DNA of 46,718 nucleotides. Origin: Acidobacteriaceae bacterium. GTDB lineage: Bacteria > Acidobacteriota > Terriglobia > Terriglobales > Acidobacteriaceae. The position numbers were made by a program, and so were the translations under genes. Of the stretch, positions 38,111-46,246 are shown in pieces. The stretch spans positions 93,567-140,284 of the forward strand of contig PMYL01000049.1 in NCBI GenBank assembly GCA_003170825.1, given 5' to 3'. The notes under the pieces were generated by a model. It was given only the letters and a program-made list of their open reading frames with translations, had not been told where the DNA came from and searched no databases. Each line of letters starts with the position of its first letter. Position 1 is the first letter of the stretch.

Positions 38111-38888
38111 CCAGTAGTGGTACCCCCATTTCCCGGAGTGCTGGTAGACTTCTTCGGTGTGAGGCCAGCATCTGATCCATCATTTTACGCTGATTCCGCC
38201 CTTTGATGAGCAGTTGGGAGACTTCCTCCGCCCAAACTCGTGCTGACGCCCCAGAGCGCAGTGATTCAACAAGAGTGAGGCCATCTATATTCCGCCGTCT
38301 GTTGAGCATTAGAGCTTGTGATCCGGCGTATGGGGCAAGAACATTAGCGGCTGCAGTGAGATCTTCAAGCCTCTCGCGATTGAGGTCTGACACCGGCCCC
38401 CTTGACAACCATTTATAAACGGCTTGACGCGAAACTCCGAGCACGAACGCCAAATCGGAGATAGAAACAGCCAGAACTTTTTGAATAAATCGAATACGTG
38501 ACGGGAAAGTGGCCTCGGCAACTTCGTCTGCCGTGAGGACAATCTCGTAGTACGGGATCTGACTTAGGCGCTGTGATGTACGAGCAAAATCCAGCCCTGA
38601 AGCTACGCCCGTCGGAGCGGAGAGGGCGAGAAGTAGCAATGCCGTTGCCAAGTTTGCGGCGGAGAAGCAGCTTCCTGTCGAGGCCATGCGGATTTGGGAT
38701 GGAACTTGCGCCGTCTGCGCAAAGAACCCAAATCGATCAAAGTCAGGCCCAAAATACGTTGGGGCTATAGTTTGATGAGGAGAGCTTTCGGCCCGCGATA
38801 CATACTGCAACTGGCCGGTCAATGAAACCGGATACGCACCAGATCGAGTAAAGGTTGGATCGAGAACCAAAGCTGAACATTGTTCCAT
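38094..38888 (-). CDS. Island HTH protein with Xre/ParS-like C-terminus
   Basis: 264 residues. Residues about 78-98 are hydrophobic (AANLATALLLLALSAPTGVAS). A clear helix-turn-helix, SISDLAFVLGVSRQAVYKWLSRG, spans about 141-163. The following part (LEDLTAAANVLAPYAG...GLTLVESLRSGASARVWAEEVSQLL) recalls the C-terminal region of MbcA/ParS/Xre antitoxins. The start has GAGG and lies eight bases after the TIGR04255-like stop. It probably regulates the operon and may also act as an antitoxin; this is inference. Confidence 0.72.
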   Translation of the reverse strand: MEQCSALVLDPTFTRSGAYPVSLTGQLQYVSRAESSPHQTIAPTYFGPDFDRFGFFAQTAQVPSQIRMASTGSCFSAANLATALLLLALSAPTGVASGLDFARTSQRLSQIPYYEIVLTADEVAEATFPSRIRFIQKVLAVSISDLAFVLGVSRQAVYKWLSRGPVSDLNRERLEDLTAAANVLAPYAGSQALMLNRRRNIDGLTLVESLRSGASARVWAEEVSQLLIKGRNQRKMMDQMLASHRRSLPALREMGVPLLDEQDD

Positions 38889-38896
38889 GGGATCCT

Positions 38897-39694
38897 CTAT
38901 TTCCAGTCCGAGAGCGCAAAATCTGTGACGACTGTGTGAAACGCTTGATCAACACTCTTGTGGAGACCCTCAAGCGTGCTTCTGACCTTCGAAAGGTCCA
39001 TTTCGGAGCGGATCTGTTGTGACGAATCCGTGTCAATCGTCGCGTGAGGGCCTACGTGGCTAGCGAAACGGGGATTGATAGAAATGGGGAACGAAACCAA
39101 GTCTGGGGGAAATGCAATCTGGCCTTCCCTGACCAGGACTCTGGATACGGTCGAAGTGTCGCCGTTCCGGAACATTGTCTCCGAAAAGGCGTGTTGCAGT
39201 GAGCCTTCCGGCGGCTCTTGAGACAGACCGAGGACCTGTGGGATCAAATAGTCCTGAATCCTGGCCCCTTCACGCGGCAAGACTGCATCGAAATAGCGAA
39301 GGCCAATCCGCTCGGACAAATCCGGCTTCACCACCTCGTTGATATGGCCCAATTGTTTCAGAAACAGATCTAGAAACCAGCGGAAGTCCTCGTAATCCGT
39401 CACGTGAAAGGTGAGACCATTCTGTTCGAGTACAAAGGTCTGGCTGCTGTCCCTGTTTGAGAACACGTACCCAAGCGTGCGCTCGACAGGAATGGGTGAG
39501 GCTGCTGGTTCCGCGTTGGCTGGCGGCAATACGGAAAGCCCCAACTGAAAGTTGAACCGTTGAGAGAACGCAGGAAAGCCGTTTCTGCGAAAATGCTCTT
39601 GAATCTCTGAGACGTATGTCTGCAAGCTGAGAATTGGGCTAAAGCGAACCTGCACAATCACATAAACGACTGGCGCGTTCTTCCACTTTCCCAT
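38897..39694 (-). CDS. TIGR04255-like protein, first gene of the island operon
   Basis: 265 residues. It matches the sporadically distributed TIGR04255 family by eye: APVVYVIVQVRFSPI at the N-terminus, FVLEQNGLTFHVTDYEDFRWFLDLFLKQL in the middle and ERIGLRYFDAVLP (about 126-136), which parallels the family's RIGLRYIN segment. Function unknown; the family is scattered on mobile DNA and found in varied gene pairs. MGKWKNAP at 39694 was chosen for its GGAGGA upstream and fit to the family start; an upstream Met at 39820 would add 42 unlike residues. Eight bases separate it from the HTH gene. Confidence 0.72.
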   Translation of the reverse strand: MGKWKNAPVVYVIVQVRFSPILSLQTYVSEIQEHFRRNGFPAFSQRFNFQLGLSVLPPANAEPAASPIPVERTLGYVFSNRDSSQTFVLEQNGLTFHVTDYEDFRWFLDLFLKQLGHINEVVKPDLSERIGLRYFDAVLPREGARIQDYLIPQVLGLSQEPPEGSLQHAFSETMFRNGDTSTVSRVLVREGQIAFPPDLVSFPISINPRFASHVGPHATIDTDSSQQIRSEMDLSKVRSTLEGLHKSVDQAFHTVVTDFALSDWK

Positions 39695-40365
39695 TTTGGG
39701 ATATCCTCCATTGTTTAGACGTTCCCAGTTTACACTTTGGTTGACAAATTGGATGTATTTTGACCGATATTGTTTTTTTCTTTCCTGGGGCGTCCCAAAA
39801 ATATCCCCAAATGGGCTCATCGCGCCAGAAACCTCCCTTGCCGCACAAAATGGGTCTAGAATTCGGACTCCCCTCGGCCTCGGGCCTCACATGCTATTGT
39901 CGTCGAGGAGTTCCGAGGGTGGTCGGCCCATAAACGAAGCGAGGATAGGCTCCGCGGGCTCTGTCGGTGCTAGGTACGCTGCGAGGCATCAGCAACTTAG
40001 CCTATTGGATCAGTATCGCCAAACGCCCTTGCATCCACCGATCCGATGACCCTCCAAATCGGCAATTATGTACATGAATTATGTACAAATTCGCCGCCAA
40101 ACGGGCGCAAAAAACGGCCATTTTTGACCTTTTTTGCGTTCTTTCGCTCTTGTTTGCGGACTTCCAGGCGTCCTTTTTCATTGTTCTGCGCACCCGCAAG
40201 GCGTCATTTTCTCGAATTGGCATGGAATCGGGCTGTTTGCCGTCCTGCACGTCAACAAATATGTACGCCTGCAGGTCGCCTTTTCAACTTCCACCTGTTC
40301 TCTAATCACTAATCACTAATCACTATCCACTGCGGGGCGCAAGCCCCGCTGCTATCCTTGTTGCA
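39695..40365. other. Long region upstream of the island operon and GT39 gene
   Basis: No gene is convincing. Overlapping open frames on both strands (40002-40319) lack start signals. It holds a palindrome at 40069-40087, an AT-rich T-tract near 39771-39782 and three tandem copies of CTAATCA near 40303-40323. TATCCT at 40353-40358 is the probable -10 of the glycosyltransferase gene. Confidence 0.5.
40069..40087. promoter_or_regulatory. Palindrome TGTACAT-N5-ATGTACA
   Basis: A perfect inverted repeat with spacer GAATT. It also forms two direct copies of AATTATGTACA (40064-40074 and 40077-40087). It looks like a repressor operator, about 375 bases upstream of the island operon start and 280 before the glycosyltransferase gene. 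Confidence 0.45.
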
Positions 40366-42405
40366 ATGCCATCTTCCGCGACGACAATCCGGCCCCGGAC
40401 ACTCAATCGCCCGCAATCCGCGCCCTCCGCGCTGGCCACCTGGCTGCTCTTCGCGGCCATCTTCATCGCCGTGCAGTTTGCCTCGCTCTTCACGCCCCCG
40501 CTCATGGACGACGTCGATGCCTCTCACGCCCAGGCCGCCCAGCACATGGCCGAGACCGGCAACCTGATCACCTCATACATCAACGGCATCCGCTACATCG
40601 AGAAGCCCCCCGTGCCCTACTGGCTGGTCGCCGGGACCTACAAGATCTTCGGCGAGAACGTCTTTGCCACCCACCTGCCCAACACCCTGGCCATGCTCGG
40701 CCTCACCTGGCTGGCGTGGCTATGGGGCCGCCGCGCCTGGGGGCCACGCGCCGGGCTCTATGCCGGCCTCGGCGTGCTCACCTCCATCGGACCGTTCCTC
40801 TTCACCCGTTTCATCATTCCCGAGGCGGAACTCGCCTTCTTTCTGCTGGTTGCCCTCTACTGCCTCATCACCGGCCTGGAGTCCGGCCGCCCTGACACAA
40901 GTACCCGCTTTTACTGGATGTGGGCCTGCATCGCCCTGGCTCTGCTCACCAAGGGCCTCATCGCCCCCGTCTTCTTTTTGGGAGCCACCATTCCCTACCT
41001 GCTCCTTACCGGCCAATGGCGCCGCTGGCGCGCCTTGAAGCCCGTCTCCGGCCTGCTGCTCTTTCTCTTGATCGCCGCCCCCTGGCACATCCTCGTCGGC
41101 CTCGCCAATCCCGACCAGGGACACGCGGTGGGCAACCACCCCACCATCGGCAACGTCCACGGCTTCTGGTACTTCTACTTCATCAACGAGCACGTCTTCC
41201 GCTTCCTCAACCTGCGCTACCCCCACGACTACAACAAGCTGCCTTTTGCCTGGTACTGGCTTGCGCAGTTGGTCTGGCTCTTCCCCTGGAGCCTGTTTCT
41301 GCCCGCCCTGCTGGCCGTCGCATGGAAGACCCGCCGCCGCTGGCTCCAGCACCTGCGGCCCGACGCCGGCCACACGGTGGACTTCTACCTGGACCACGCC
41401 GCCCATGAAGATTTCGCCGGCTACGTCCTCCGGCTCAAGTTCCGCGTGCGCTCCACCTGGCTGCTCAGCCTGTTCGCGGCCTTCACTCTGCTGTTCTTCT
41501 CCATCTCCACCAACCTGGAGTACTACACCTTTCCGGCCTGGCCGCCGCTGCTGATCCTTATCGCCGGCGTGGTCGCGGGCATTGAAGAAAAACGCGGGCT
41601 GGACGGAACTCCGGATGGCGACCCCGGCAGTCCCAGGCCGCTGCTCTCCACCGCCTGGCTCACCGGCGCCCAGGCGGTCTTTGCCGTGGCCGGCGCTCTG
41701 GCCGCGGCCACCCTGTGTTGGGGCCTATGGGAGTCGCGCAACCTGCCCTATGTGGCCGACGTCGGCACCCTGCTGGCGCACCGTAACGTGGCCGGCTACA
41801 CCATGGCCATGTCCCACTTCTTCGATCTGACCGGCCCGTCGTTTGCCGCGCTCCGGCTGCCTGCCGCTCTGGCCGCCGTCACCCTGCTGGTGGGGCCTGC
41901 CGTGGGCTGGCTATTGCGCCTGAAGGGGAAGCATCTGGCCGCCACCGTCAGCGTAGCCCTCACCCTGGCGGTGTTTCTGGTGGCCGCGCACATCGCCTTC
42001 GCCCGCTTCGATCCCATGCTCGGCTCCAAACAATTCGCCGACACCATCATCCAAAAAGGCTCGTCCGCCGACTCCTTCATCATCTTCGGAGAGCATTCCG
42101 AGGCCTCCTCGGTCGTCTTTTATACCCACGGCTTCTTCCGCGGCAAACCGGCCCTGATGGTCCTCCCCCGCTGCGGTCAGCATGGCGAGGGTACGCCGCT
42201 GCTGTGGGGCTCCTGCTACCCCGACGCGCCCAATATCTTCCTCAGCGAAGACCAGCTCTCCAAAGTCTGGGGCACGGGCGAGCGCAAGTGGCTCTTCGCC
42301 CAGGACCTCAACCAGACCAAAGCTGAGAGTCTCCTCGCCGGCCGCCTATACCCCGTCCAATCCATCGCCGATAAGGCCCTATGGACCGACAGACCGCTGA
42401 GATAG
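40366..42405 (+). CDS. ArnT/GT39-type membrane glycosyltransferase
   Basis: 679 residues. About twelve membrane helices and a periplasmic C-terminal domain of about 120 residues (ADSFIIFGEHSEASSVVFYTHG...). The diagnostic first loop is PPLMDDVDASHAQAAQHMAETGNLITSYINGIRYIEKPPVPYWL, with the acidic pair and KPP typical of enzymes moving sugars from polyprenyl phosphate, as ArnT does to lipid A. The real acceptor is unknown. TGCTATCCT ends seven bases before the ATG, leaving no room for a ribosome-binding site. It converges on the HpnI-like gene. Confidence 0.88.
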   Translation: MPSSATTIRPRTLNRPQSAPSALATWLLFAAIFIAVQFASLFTPPLMDDVDASHAQAAQHMAETGNLITSYINGIRYIEKPPVPYWLVAGTYKIFGENVFATHLPNTLAMLGLTWLAWLWGRRAWGPRAGLYAGLGVLTSIGPFLFTRFIIPEAELAFFLLVALYCLITGLESGRPDTSTRFYWMWACIALALLTKGLIAPVFFLGATIPYLLLTGQWRRWRALKPVSGLLLFLLIAAPWHILVGLANPDQGHAVGNHPTIGNVHGFWYFYFINEHVFRFLNLRYPHDYNKLPFAWYWLAQLVWLFPWSLFLPALLAVAWKTRRRWLQHLRPDAGHTVDFYLDHAAHEDFAGYVLRLKFRVRSTWLLSLFAAFTLLFFSISTNLEYYTFPAWPPLLILIAGVVAGIEEKRGLDGTPDGDPGSPRPLLSTAWLTGAQAVFAVAGALAAATLCWGLWESRNLPYVADVGTLLAHRNVAGYTMAMSHFFDLTGPSFAALRLPAALAAVTLLVGPAVGWLLRLKGKHLAATVSVALTLAVFLVAAHIAFARFDPMLGSKQFADTIIQKGSSADSFIIFGEHSEASSVVFYTHGFFRGKPALMVLPRCGQHGEGTPLLWGSCYPDAPNIFLSEDQLSKVWGTGERKWLFAQDLNQTKAESLLAGRLYPVQSIADKALWTDRPLR

Positions 42406-42432
42406 GCATAGATTTGCGGGCGCTGGAATAAA

Positions 42433-43611
42433 CTACTCCGCCGCCTGCATCTTCCCCCCCGGCAGCAGTTCATACACCCGCCCCCGCCACAGAATCCGGT
42501 TTCCCATGTAGCTCGCCGCCCAGAACCCGAACCCCATCAGGTCCCGCACCGGATAAAGCGCCAGCAGTCCAAACCAGCTCCTGTCGCGCACCACCAGCCC
42601 GCCCACCACAATCGCCAGCGCCAGCCGCGTAGCCACGCTCCAGCCCAGCAGCCCCAGCCCCCACCACGGGTGCCCCAGCAAAACCGCAGCTCCCCACGCC
42701 AGCAGCCCAAACGGCAGGCCAAAGGTGAGCGCCGTGCCAAAGTGCCCCTTGGGCCGCGAAAATCGCGTCGATTTCATCCAACGCACCTGGTGCTTCATCG
42801 ACGGCCAGAAGCTCGAGTTGATCACCATGTGATCGATCGCGTGGTGGCTCAGCACCACCGTCTGCCCCAGCTTGTAAGTCTCGTTGCCCAGCACAAAGTC
42901 GTCGGCGCAGTAGTCCGCCGTCACCTTCAAGCCGCCCATCCGCCGGATCACATCTCGTCTAAAGGCCATCGTCGGCCCCAGCACGAACTGCATCCCCTCC
43001 ATCGCCCGCGCCGCCAGCACACCGGCAGTCATCTCCACACTCATCCCCACGGCCTCAAGCCGCGCCCACAGCCCGCCCTCCGCCGCCACGCCGCGATACG
43101 GGCAGCACATCGCGCCCAACCGTCGGTCGGCAAACGGCAGCGCCACGGCCCGCAGATAATCGTGCGTCACTCGCACATCGCTGTCGCTGATGACCAGAAT
43201 CTCGTGCGCGGCCTCGGCTTCCATCCGTTCCATCGAGGCCACTTTTGCGTTGATATAGTCCGGCTGCCCGCCCGTCGAGAGGAATTTCGCCGGAATCTTC
43301 GGGTACCGCGCCGCAACCCGCCGCGCCGTCTCCAACCCGGCGTCCTCGGCCGAGCGCGCGCAAAACAGAATCTCGTACTCCGGATAATCCTGTTCGAAGA
43401 ATGTCTTGAGGTGCGCCTCAAGCCCCGGCTCGGCTCCATGCACCGGCTTCAAAAGACTCAAGGGTGGCGTAAACCCCGGCCGCGCCCGTAGCTGCGCCAG
43501 CGCCCGCCGCCGCTCGCGCAGGTAACCCGGCACCGCCGTCAGCACAATGCAGGCAAACACCGTAGAGGTCGCCAGCCCGAAGACGCCCAATCCAAGAAGA
43601 ACGTACGACAT
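42433..43611 (-). CDS. HpnI-like glycosyltransferase (GT21, ceramide glucosyltransferase type)
   Basis: 392 residues. It begins with an N-terminal membrane helix. A GT2/GT21 domain follows with SLLKPVHGAEPGLEAHLKTFFEQDYPEYEILFC, catalytic-site DSD (143-145), ADDFVLG (236-242) and HQVRW (274-278). The C-terminus has two or three membrane helices. The best relatives are HpnI, which adds N-acetylglucosamine in hopanoid side-chain synthesis, and ceramide glucosyltransferases. No other hopanoid genes are in the window, so the substrate is inferred. Membrane-bound, active site facing the cytosol. Confidence 0.84.
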   Translation of the reverse strand: MSYVLLGLGVFGLATSTVFACIVLTAVPGYLRERRRALAQLRARPGFTPPLSLLKPVHGAEPGLEAHLKTFFEQDYPEYEILFCARSAEDAGLETARRVAARYPKIPAKFLSTGGQPDYINAKVASMERMEAEAAHEILVISDSDVRVTHDYLRAVALPFADRRLGAMCCPYRGVAAEGGLWARLEAVGMSVEMTAGVLAARAMEGMQFVLGPTMAFRRDVIRRMGGLKVTADYCADDFVLGNETYKLGQTVVLSHHAIDHMVINSSFWPSMKHQVRWMKSTRFSRPKGHFGTALTFGLPFGLLAWGAAVLLGHPWWGLGLLGWSVATRLALAIVVGGLVVRDRSWFGLLALYPVRDLMGFGFWAASYMGNRILWRGRVYELLPGGKMQAAE

Positions 43612-43705
43612 ACAGGTTCCAGCATACCCGGCTCAGGGCGAGTCCGGCGTTGAAGATTCCCCGTACTCAAATAGAGAGCCGCCAACCGGGAAGGCTGGCG
43701 CGAGA

Positions 43706-44110
43706 CTACGGCTTGCGCGGCGCTGCCGGCCTGGGCGCCACCGCCGGTCTGCGCAACGGCACAATCGCCCCGGCGGAGCCGGCCGCATTCTGCTGGAAGC
43801 GCGCCAGCATCTCCGTCCGCACATACTCCACAAAGCTCTGCATCTGCCGGTTCATCTCCTCCATCCGCTCCCGCATCTGCAGAATGATGGCGATCCCGGC
43901 GATGTTCACCCCCAGGTCCCGCGCCAGGTTCAGGATGAACTCCAGCCGCTCCAGGTCCTCGTCGGTATAGAGGCGCGTATTGCCCTCGGTGCGCGATGGC
44001 TTCAGCAGGCCCTCGCGCTCATACAGGCGCAGCGTCTGCGGATGAATCTCGTACATCTCGGCCACCGCCGAGATCATGTACGCGCCTTTCGATTTGCGTT
44101 TTGCCGCCAT
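43706..44110 (-). CDS. hspR: MerR-type heat-shock regulator HspR
   Basis: 134 residues. The N-terminal winged HTH contains AYMISAVAEMYEIHPQTLRLYEREGLLKPSRTEGNTRLYT, the HspR pattern, followed by a helical region (LERLEFILNLARDLGVNIAGIAIILQMRERMEEM) and an Ala/Pro/Arg tail. HspR represses chaperone genes such as dnaK and dnaJ in actinobacteria and others. Its position 87 bases downstream of dnaJ on the same strand supports the call and suggests feedback. No full HAIR operator (CTTGAGT-N7-ACTCAAG) was found by eye. Confidence 0.88.
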   Translation of the reverse strand: MAAKRKSKGAYMISAVAEMYEIHPQTLRLYEREGLLKPSRTEGNTRLYTDEDLERLEFILNLARDLGVNIAGIAIILQMRERMEEMNRQMQSFVEYVRTEMLARFQQNAAGSAGAIVPLRRPAVAPRPAAPRKP

Positions 44111-44197
44111 CGCTCGTTTCCCGAAACCAGCTTACCGTAATCGTTCCGCCAGATAGGTACTCATCTCGGCACCCTGTTCACTGTCCACTGTTCACTT

Positions 44198-45394
44198 TCA
44201 CAGCTTGTCAAACAGCGCCACCCGCGGGTCCTGGTTGTTCAGCCTGGCCAGCTCGCGCATGATCTCCTTGCTGCGCTCGTCCTGCAAGCTCGGCACCACC
44301 ACCTCCACGGTCACAATCTGGTCGCCGCGCTGCTCCGGCCGCTGCGCATTCTCCACGCCCCGCTCCCGCAGCCGCAGCTTCTGCCCGCTCTGCGTCCCCG
44401 GAGGAATCTTCAACTGCGCCCGCCCGTCGATCGTCGGCACGTCTACTTTGGCCCCCAGCGAGGCCTCGGCCACGGTCACCGGAACGGTCAACTGAATATC
44501 GTCGCCCACCCGCGTAAACACCGGGTGCGTCCCGGTGCGCACAATCACGAACAGGTCCCCCGCCGCGCCTCCGTTCAGCCCCGCATTGCCCTTGCCCTGC
44601 AGCCGGATGCGCTGCCCGTCGCGCGTCCCCGGCTTCATCCGGAACTCCACCGTCTCCGTCCGGCTCACCACCCCTTCGCCGTGGCAGGTCCCGCAGTCGT
44701 TTGAAATGCGCCCCGTCCCGTTGCACTGTGGGCAGGGAATATTGAACTTCATCCGCCCGCCCATCTGCGTCACCTGCCCCGTCCCGTTGCACTCCGGGCA
44801 CTGCGCCGGCCCGCCGGTGTGCGCCTGCCCGTGGCATGTCGGGCACGTCTCCTGGCGATTCACCTGGATGCGCGCCTGCCCGCCGTGAATCCCCGTCCAA
44901 AAGTCCACCGTCGCCTGGTACTCCAGATCCGTCCCCGGCTGCGGCCCCCGCGGCCGCTGCGGATGCTGCGCCCCCGCAAAGATGCCTGAAAAAATGTCCT
45001 TGAAGCTGCCCCACGACTGTGAGCCGGCGCCCGCCGGCTGTCCTGGCTGATGCCCCGGTCCGCCCTGAAACCCCGAGAAATCGAACCCGTCAAAATCCAC
45101 CCCAGGCCGCCCGCCCGCGCCCGCTTGCCGCGCATACGCCTCCGCCGTCGCCGGGTCGATCTGGTCCGAGTAGAACCCCACCTGGTCGTACACCTTCCGC
45201 TTCTTCTCGTCGCTCAGAACGTCGTTGGCCTCGGAGATCTCTTTGAACTTCTCCTCAGCCCGCTTGTCCCCCGGATTCACGTCCGGATGATACCGCCGCG
45301 CAGCCTTCCGGAACGCCTTGCGAATCTCCTCCGCCGTCGCCGTCCTCTTCACGCCAAGCGTGCCGTAATAGTCCTTGTTCTGGGTCGTGGGCAT
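44198..45394 (-). CDS. dnaJ: Chaperone DnaJ
   Basis: Type I Hsp40 co-chaperone that stimulates DnaK. 398 residues with a J domain (HPD at 36-38), a Gly/Phe-rich linker ([17 protein letters not shown]) and four zinc-finger CxxCxG units (CPTCHG, CPECNG, CPQCNG, CGTCHG). Substrate-binding beta domains follow, including RLQGKGNAG and [28 protein letters not shown] lies upstream of ATG 45394 at moderate distance. dnaK and grpE are not in the window; hspR follows. Confidence 0.95.
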   Translation of the reverse strand: MPTTQNKDYYGTLGVKRTATAEEIRKAFRKAARRYHPDVNPGDKRAEEKFKEISEANDVLSDEKKRKVYDQVGFYSDQIDPATAEAYARQAGAGGRPGVDFDGFDFSGFQGGPGHQPGQPAGAGSQSWGSFKDIFSGIFAGAQHPQRPRGPQPGTDLEYQATVDFWTGIHGGQARIQVNRQETCPTCHGQAHTGGPAQCPECNGTGQVTQMGGRMKFNIPCPQCNGTGRISNDCGTCHGEGVVSRTETVEFRMKPGTRDGQRIRLQGKGNAGLNGGAAGDLFVIVRTGTHPVFTRVGDDIQLTVPVTVAEASLGAKVDVPTIDGRAQLKIPPGTQSGQKLRLRERGVENAQRPEQRGDQIVTVEVVVPSLQDERSKEIMRELARLNNQDPRVALFDKL

Positions 45395-45542
45395 GTGTGT
45401 TTGAACTCGTTTCCTCGTTACGCGCTGATTGCTGCCTTCAACTCAAATGTAGAACCTTAAACCGCCGGTCTTATCTTCCCTTGCAATTCACGTGTTCATC
45501 GGCTGGTTTCCATTGTAGAGACTCCGAATGTTGGCGGCCGTC

Positions 45543-45866
45543 TCAGGCAATAGCCCGCGATTCCGAATTCTCGTGGCTGTGATTCACCGGCCGCGGGCGA
45601 ATCTCCTCGCGGGTCGCGGACTGCGCGGCGTCGGCCTCCGACTCCAGATCGAAATCCATCTGCAAACGCATCCAGAACTCCGGCGTCATGTTGAAGTATC
45701 GCGCCAGCCGAAGCGCCGTGTCCGCGGTAATCCCGCGCCGCTCACGGACTATCTCGGAAATCCGCGTCACCGGCACACGCAACTCCATCGCGAGCGCATT
45801 CGATGAAAGTCCCAGCGGCTTCATGAACTCCTCGCGCAGCATTTCGCCGGGATGCAGCGCAGGCAT
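45543..45866 (-). CDS. higA: HigA-type antitoxin
   Basis: 107 residues from the chosen start, MPALHPGEMLREEFMKPLGLSSNALAMELRVPVTRISEIVRERRGITADTALRLARYF, the classical HigA/VapI HTH sequence. It binds the toxin and represses the pair's promoter. GAGGG lies seven bases before ATG 45866. Upstream in-frame Met codons (to 45959) would overlap higB and lack family support. The C-terminal 30 residues are acidic then Ser/His-rich. Toxin-first order is typical of higBA. Confidence 0.87.
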   Translation of the reverse strand: MPALHPGEMLREEFMKPLGLSSNALAMELRVPVTRISEIVRERRGITADTALRLARYFNMTPEFWMRLQMDFDLESEADAAQSATREEIRPRPVNHSHENSESRAIA

Positions 45867-45906
45867 CCGCGCACCCTCTTCCAGTTCCGCGCCCTCAAGC
45901 GCCGGC

Positions 45907-46185
45907 TCAGTGGTAGTCAACAATTTCGACCTCGTAGGCATCGCCATCCCTCCATGCAAAGCAAATCCGGTATTGGCCGTTGATTCTCAGGCTCCACTCG
46001 CCCTTCCGGTCACCTTTCATCCTCTCCAACCGATTTCCCGGCGGCGCATAAAGTTCCTCGACCGTGGAAACGCTGTGAATCTGCCGCAACTTGCGCAATG
46101 CCACCCGCTCAAACGCCGAATACCGCCGGCTGTGGCGATGGTGGAACACCTGCTCCGTATCTTCATCGGCAAACGAGCGAATCAT
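45907..46185 (-). CDS. higB: HigB-type toxin (RelE superfamily)
   Basis: 92 residues. MIRSFADEDTEQVFHHRHSRRYSAFERVALRKLRQIHSVSTVEELYAPPGNRLERMKGDRKGEWSLRINGQYRICFAWRDGDAYEVEIVDYH shows the HigB pattern: N-terminal F-D/T--F, mid L--PP-N-LE, then GEWSLRINGQYRICF. Family members cleave mRNA on the ribosome. It is followed by higA with a 40-base gap and preceded by a promoter whose -10 lies inside a palindromic operator. Confidence 0.88.
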   Translation of the reverse strand: MIRSFADEDTEQVFHHRHSRRYSAFERVALRKLRQIHSVSTVEELYAPPGNRLERMKGDRKGEWSLRINGQYRICFAWRDGDAYEVEIVDYH

Positions 46186-46191
46186 GCTTAA

Positions 46192-46226
46192 CGCTTATCG
46201 TAACACGAAAAGCGAAATACATGCAA
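46192..46226 (-). promoter_or_regulatory. higBA promoter and operator
   Basis: Minus-strand -35 TTGCAT (46221-46226), an 18-base spacer and -10 TACGAT (46197-46202). The inverted repeat CGCTTATCGT-AAC-ACGAAAAGCG (46192-46214; 9 of 10 pairs) covers the -10, the expected site of HigA autorepression. Confidence 0.6.
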
Positions 46227-46246
46227 TCCTGTGCTATCCTGCCGCC

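Noticed and set aside
40002..40319. Overlapping small frames on both strands before the glycosyltransferase gene
   Set aside because: No start signal and no recognisable protein; frames on both strands are equally open, as expected by chance.
40300..40330. Tandem CTAATCA units as a CRISPR-like array
   Set aside because: Only three 7-base units without spacers; a simple short tandem repeat.
45395..45542. HAIR operator upstream of dnaJ
   Set aside because: Only a half-site-like TTTGAGT is present on the minus strand; the second half at the required spacing is absent.
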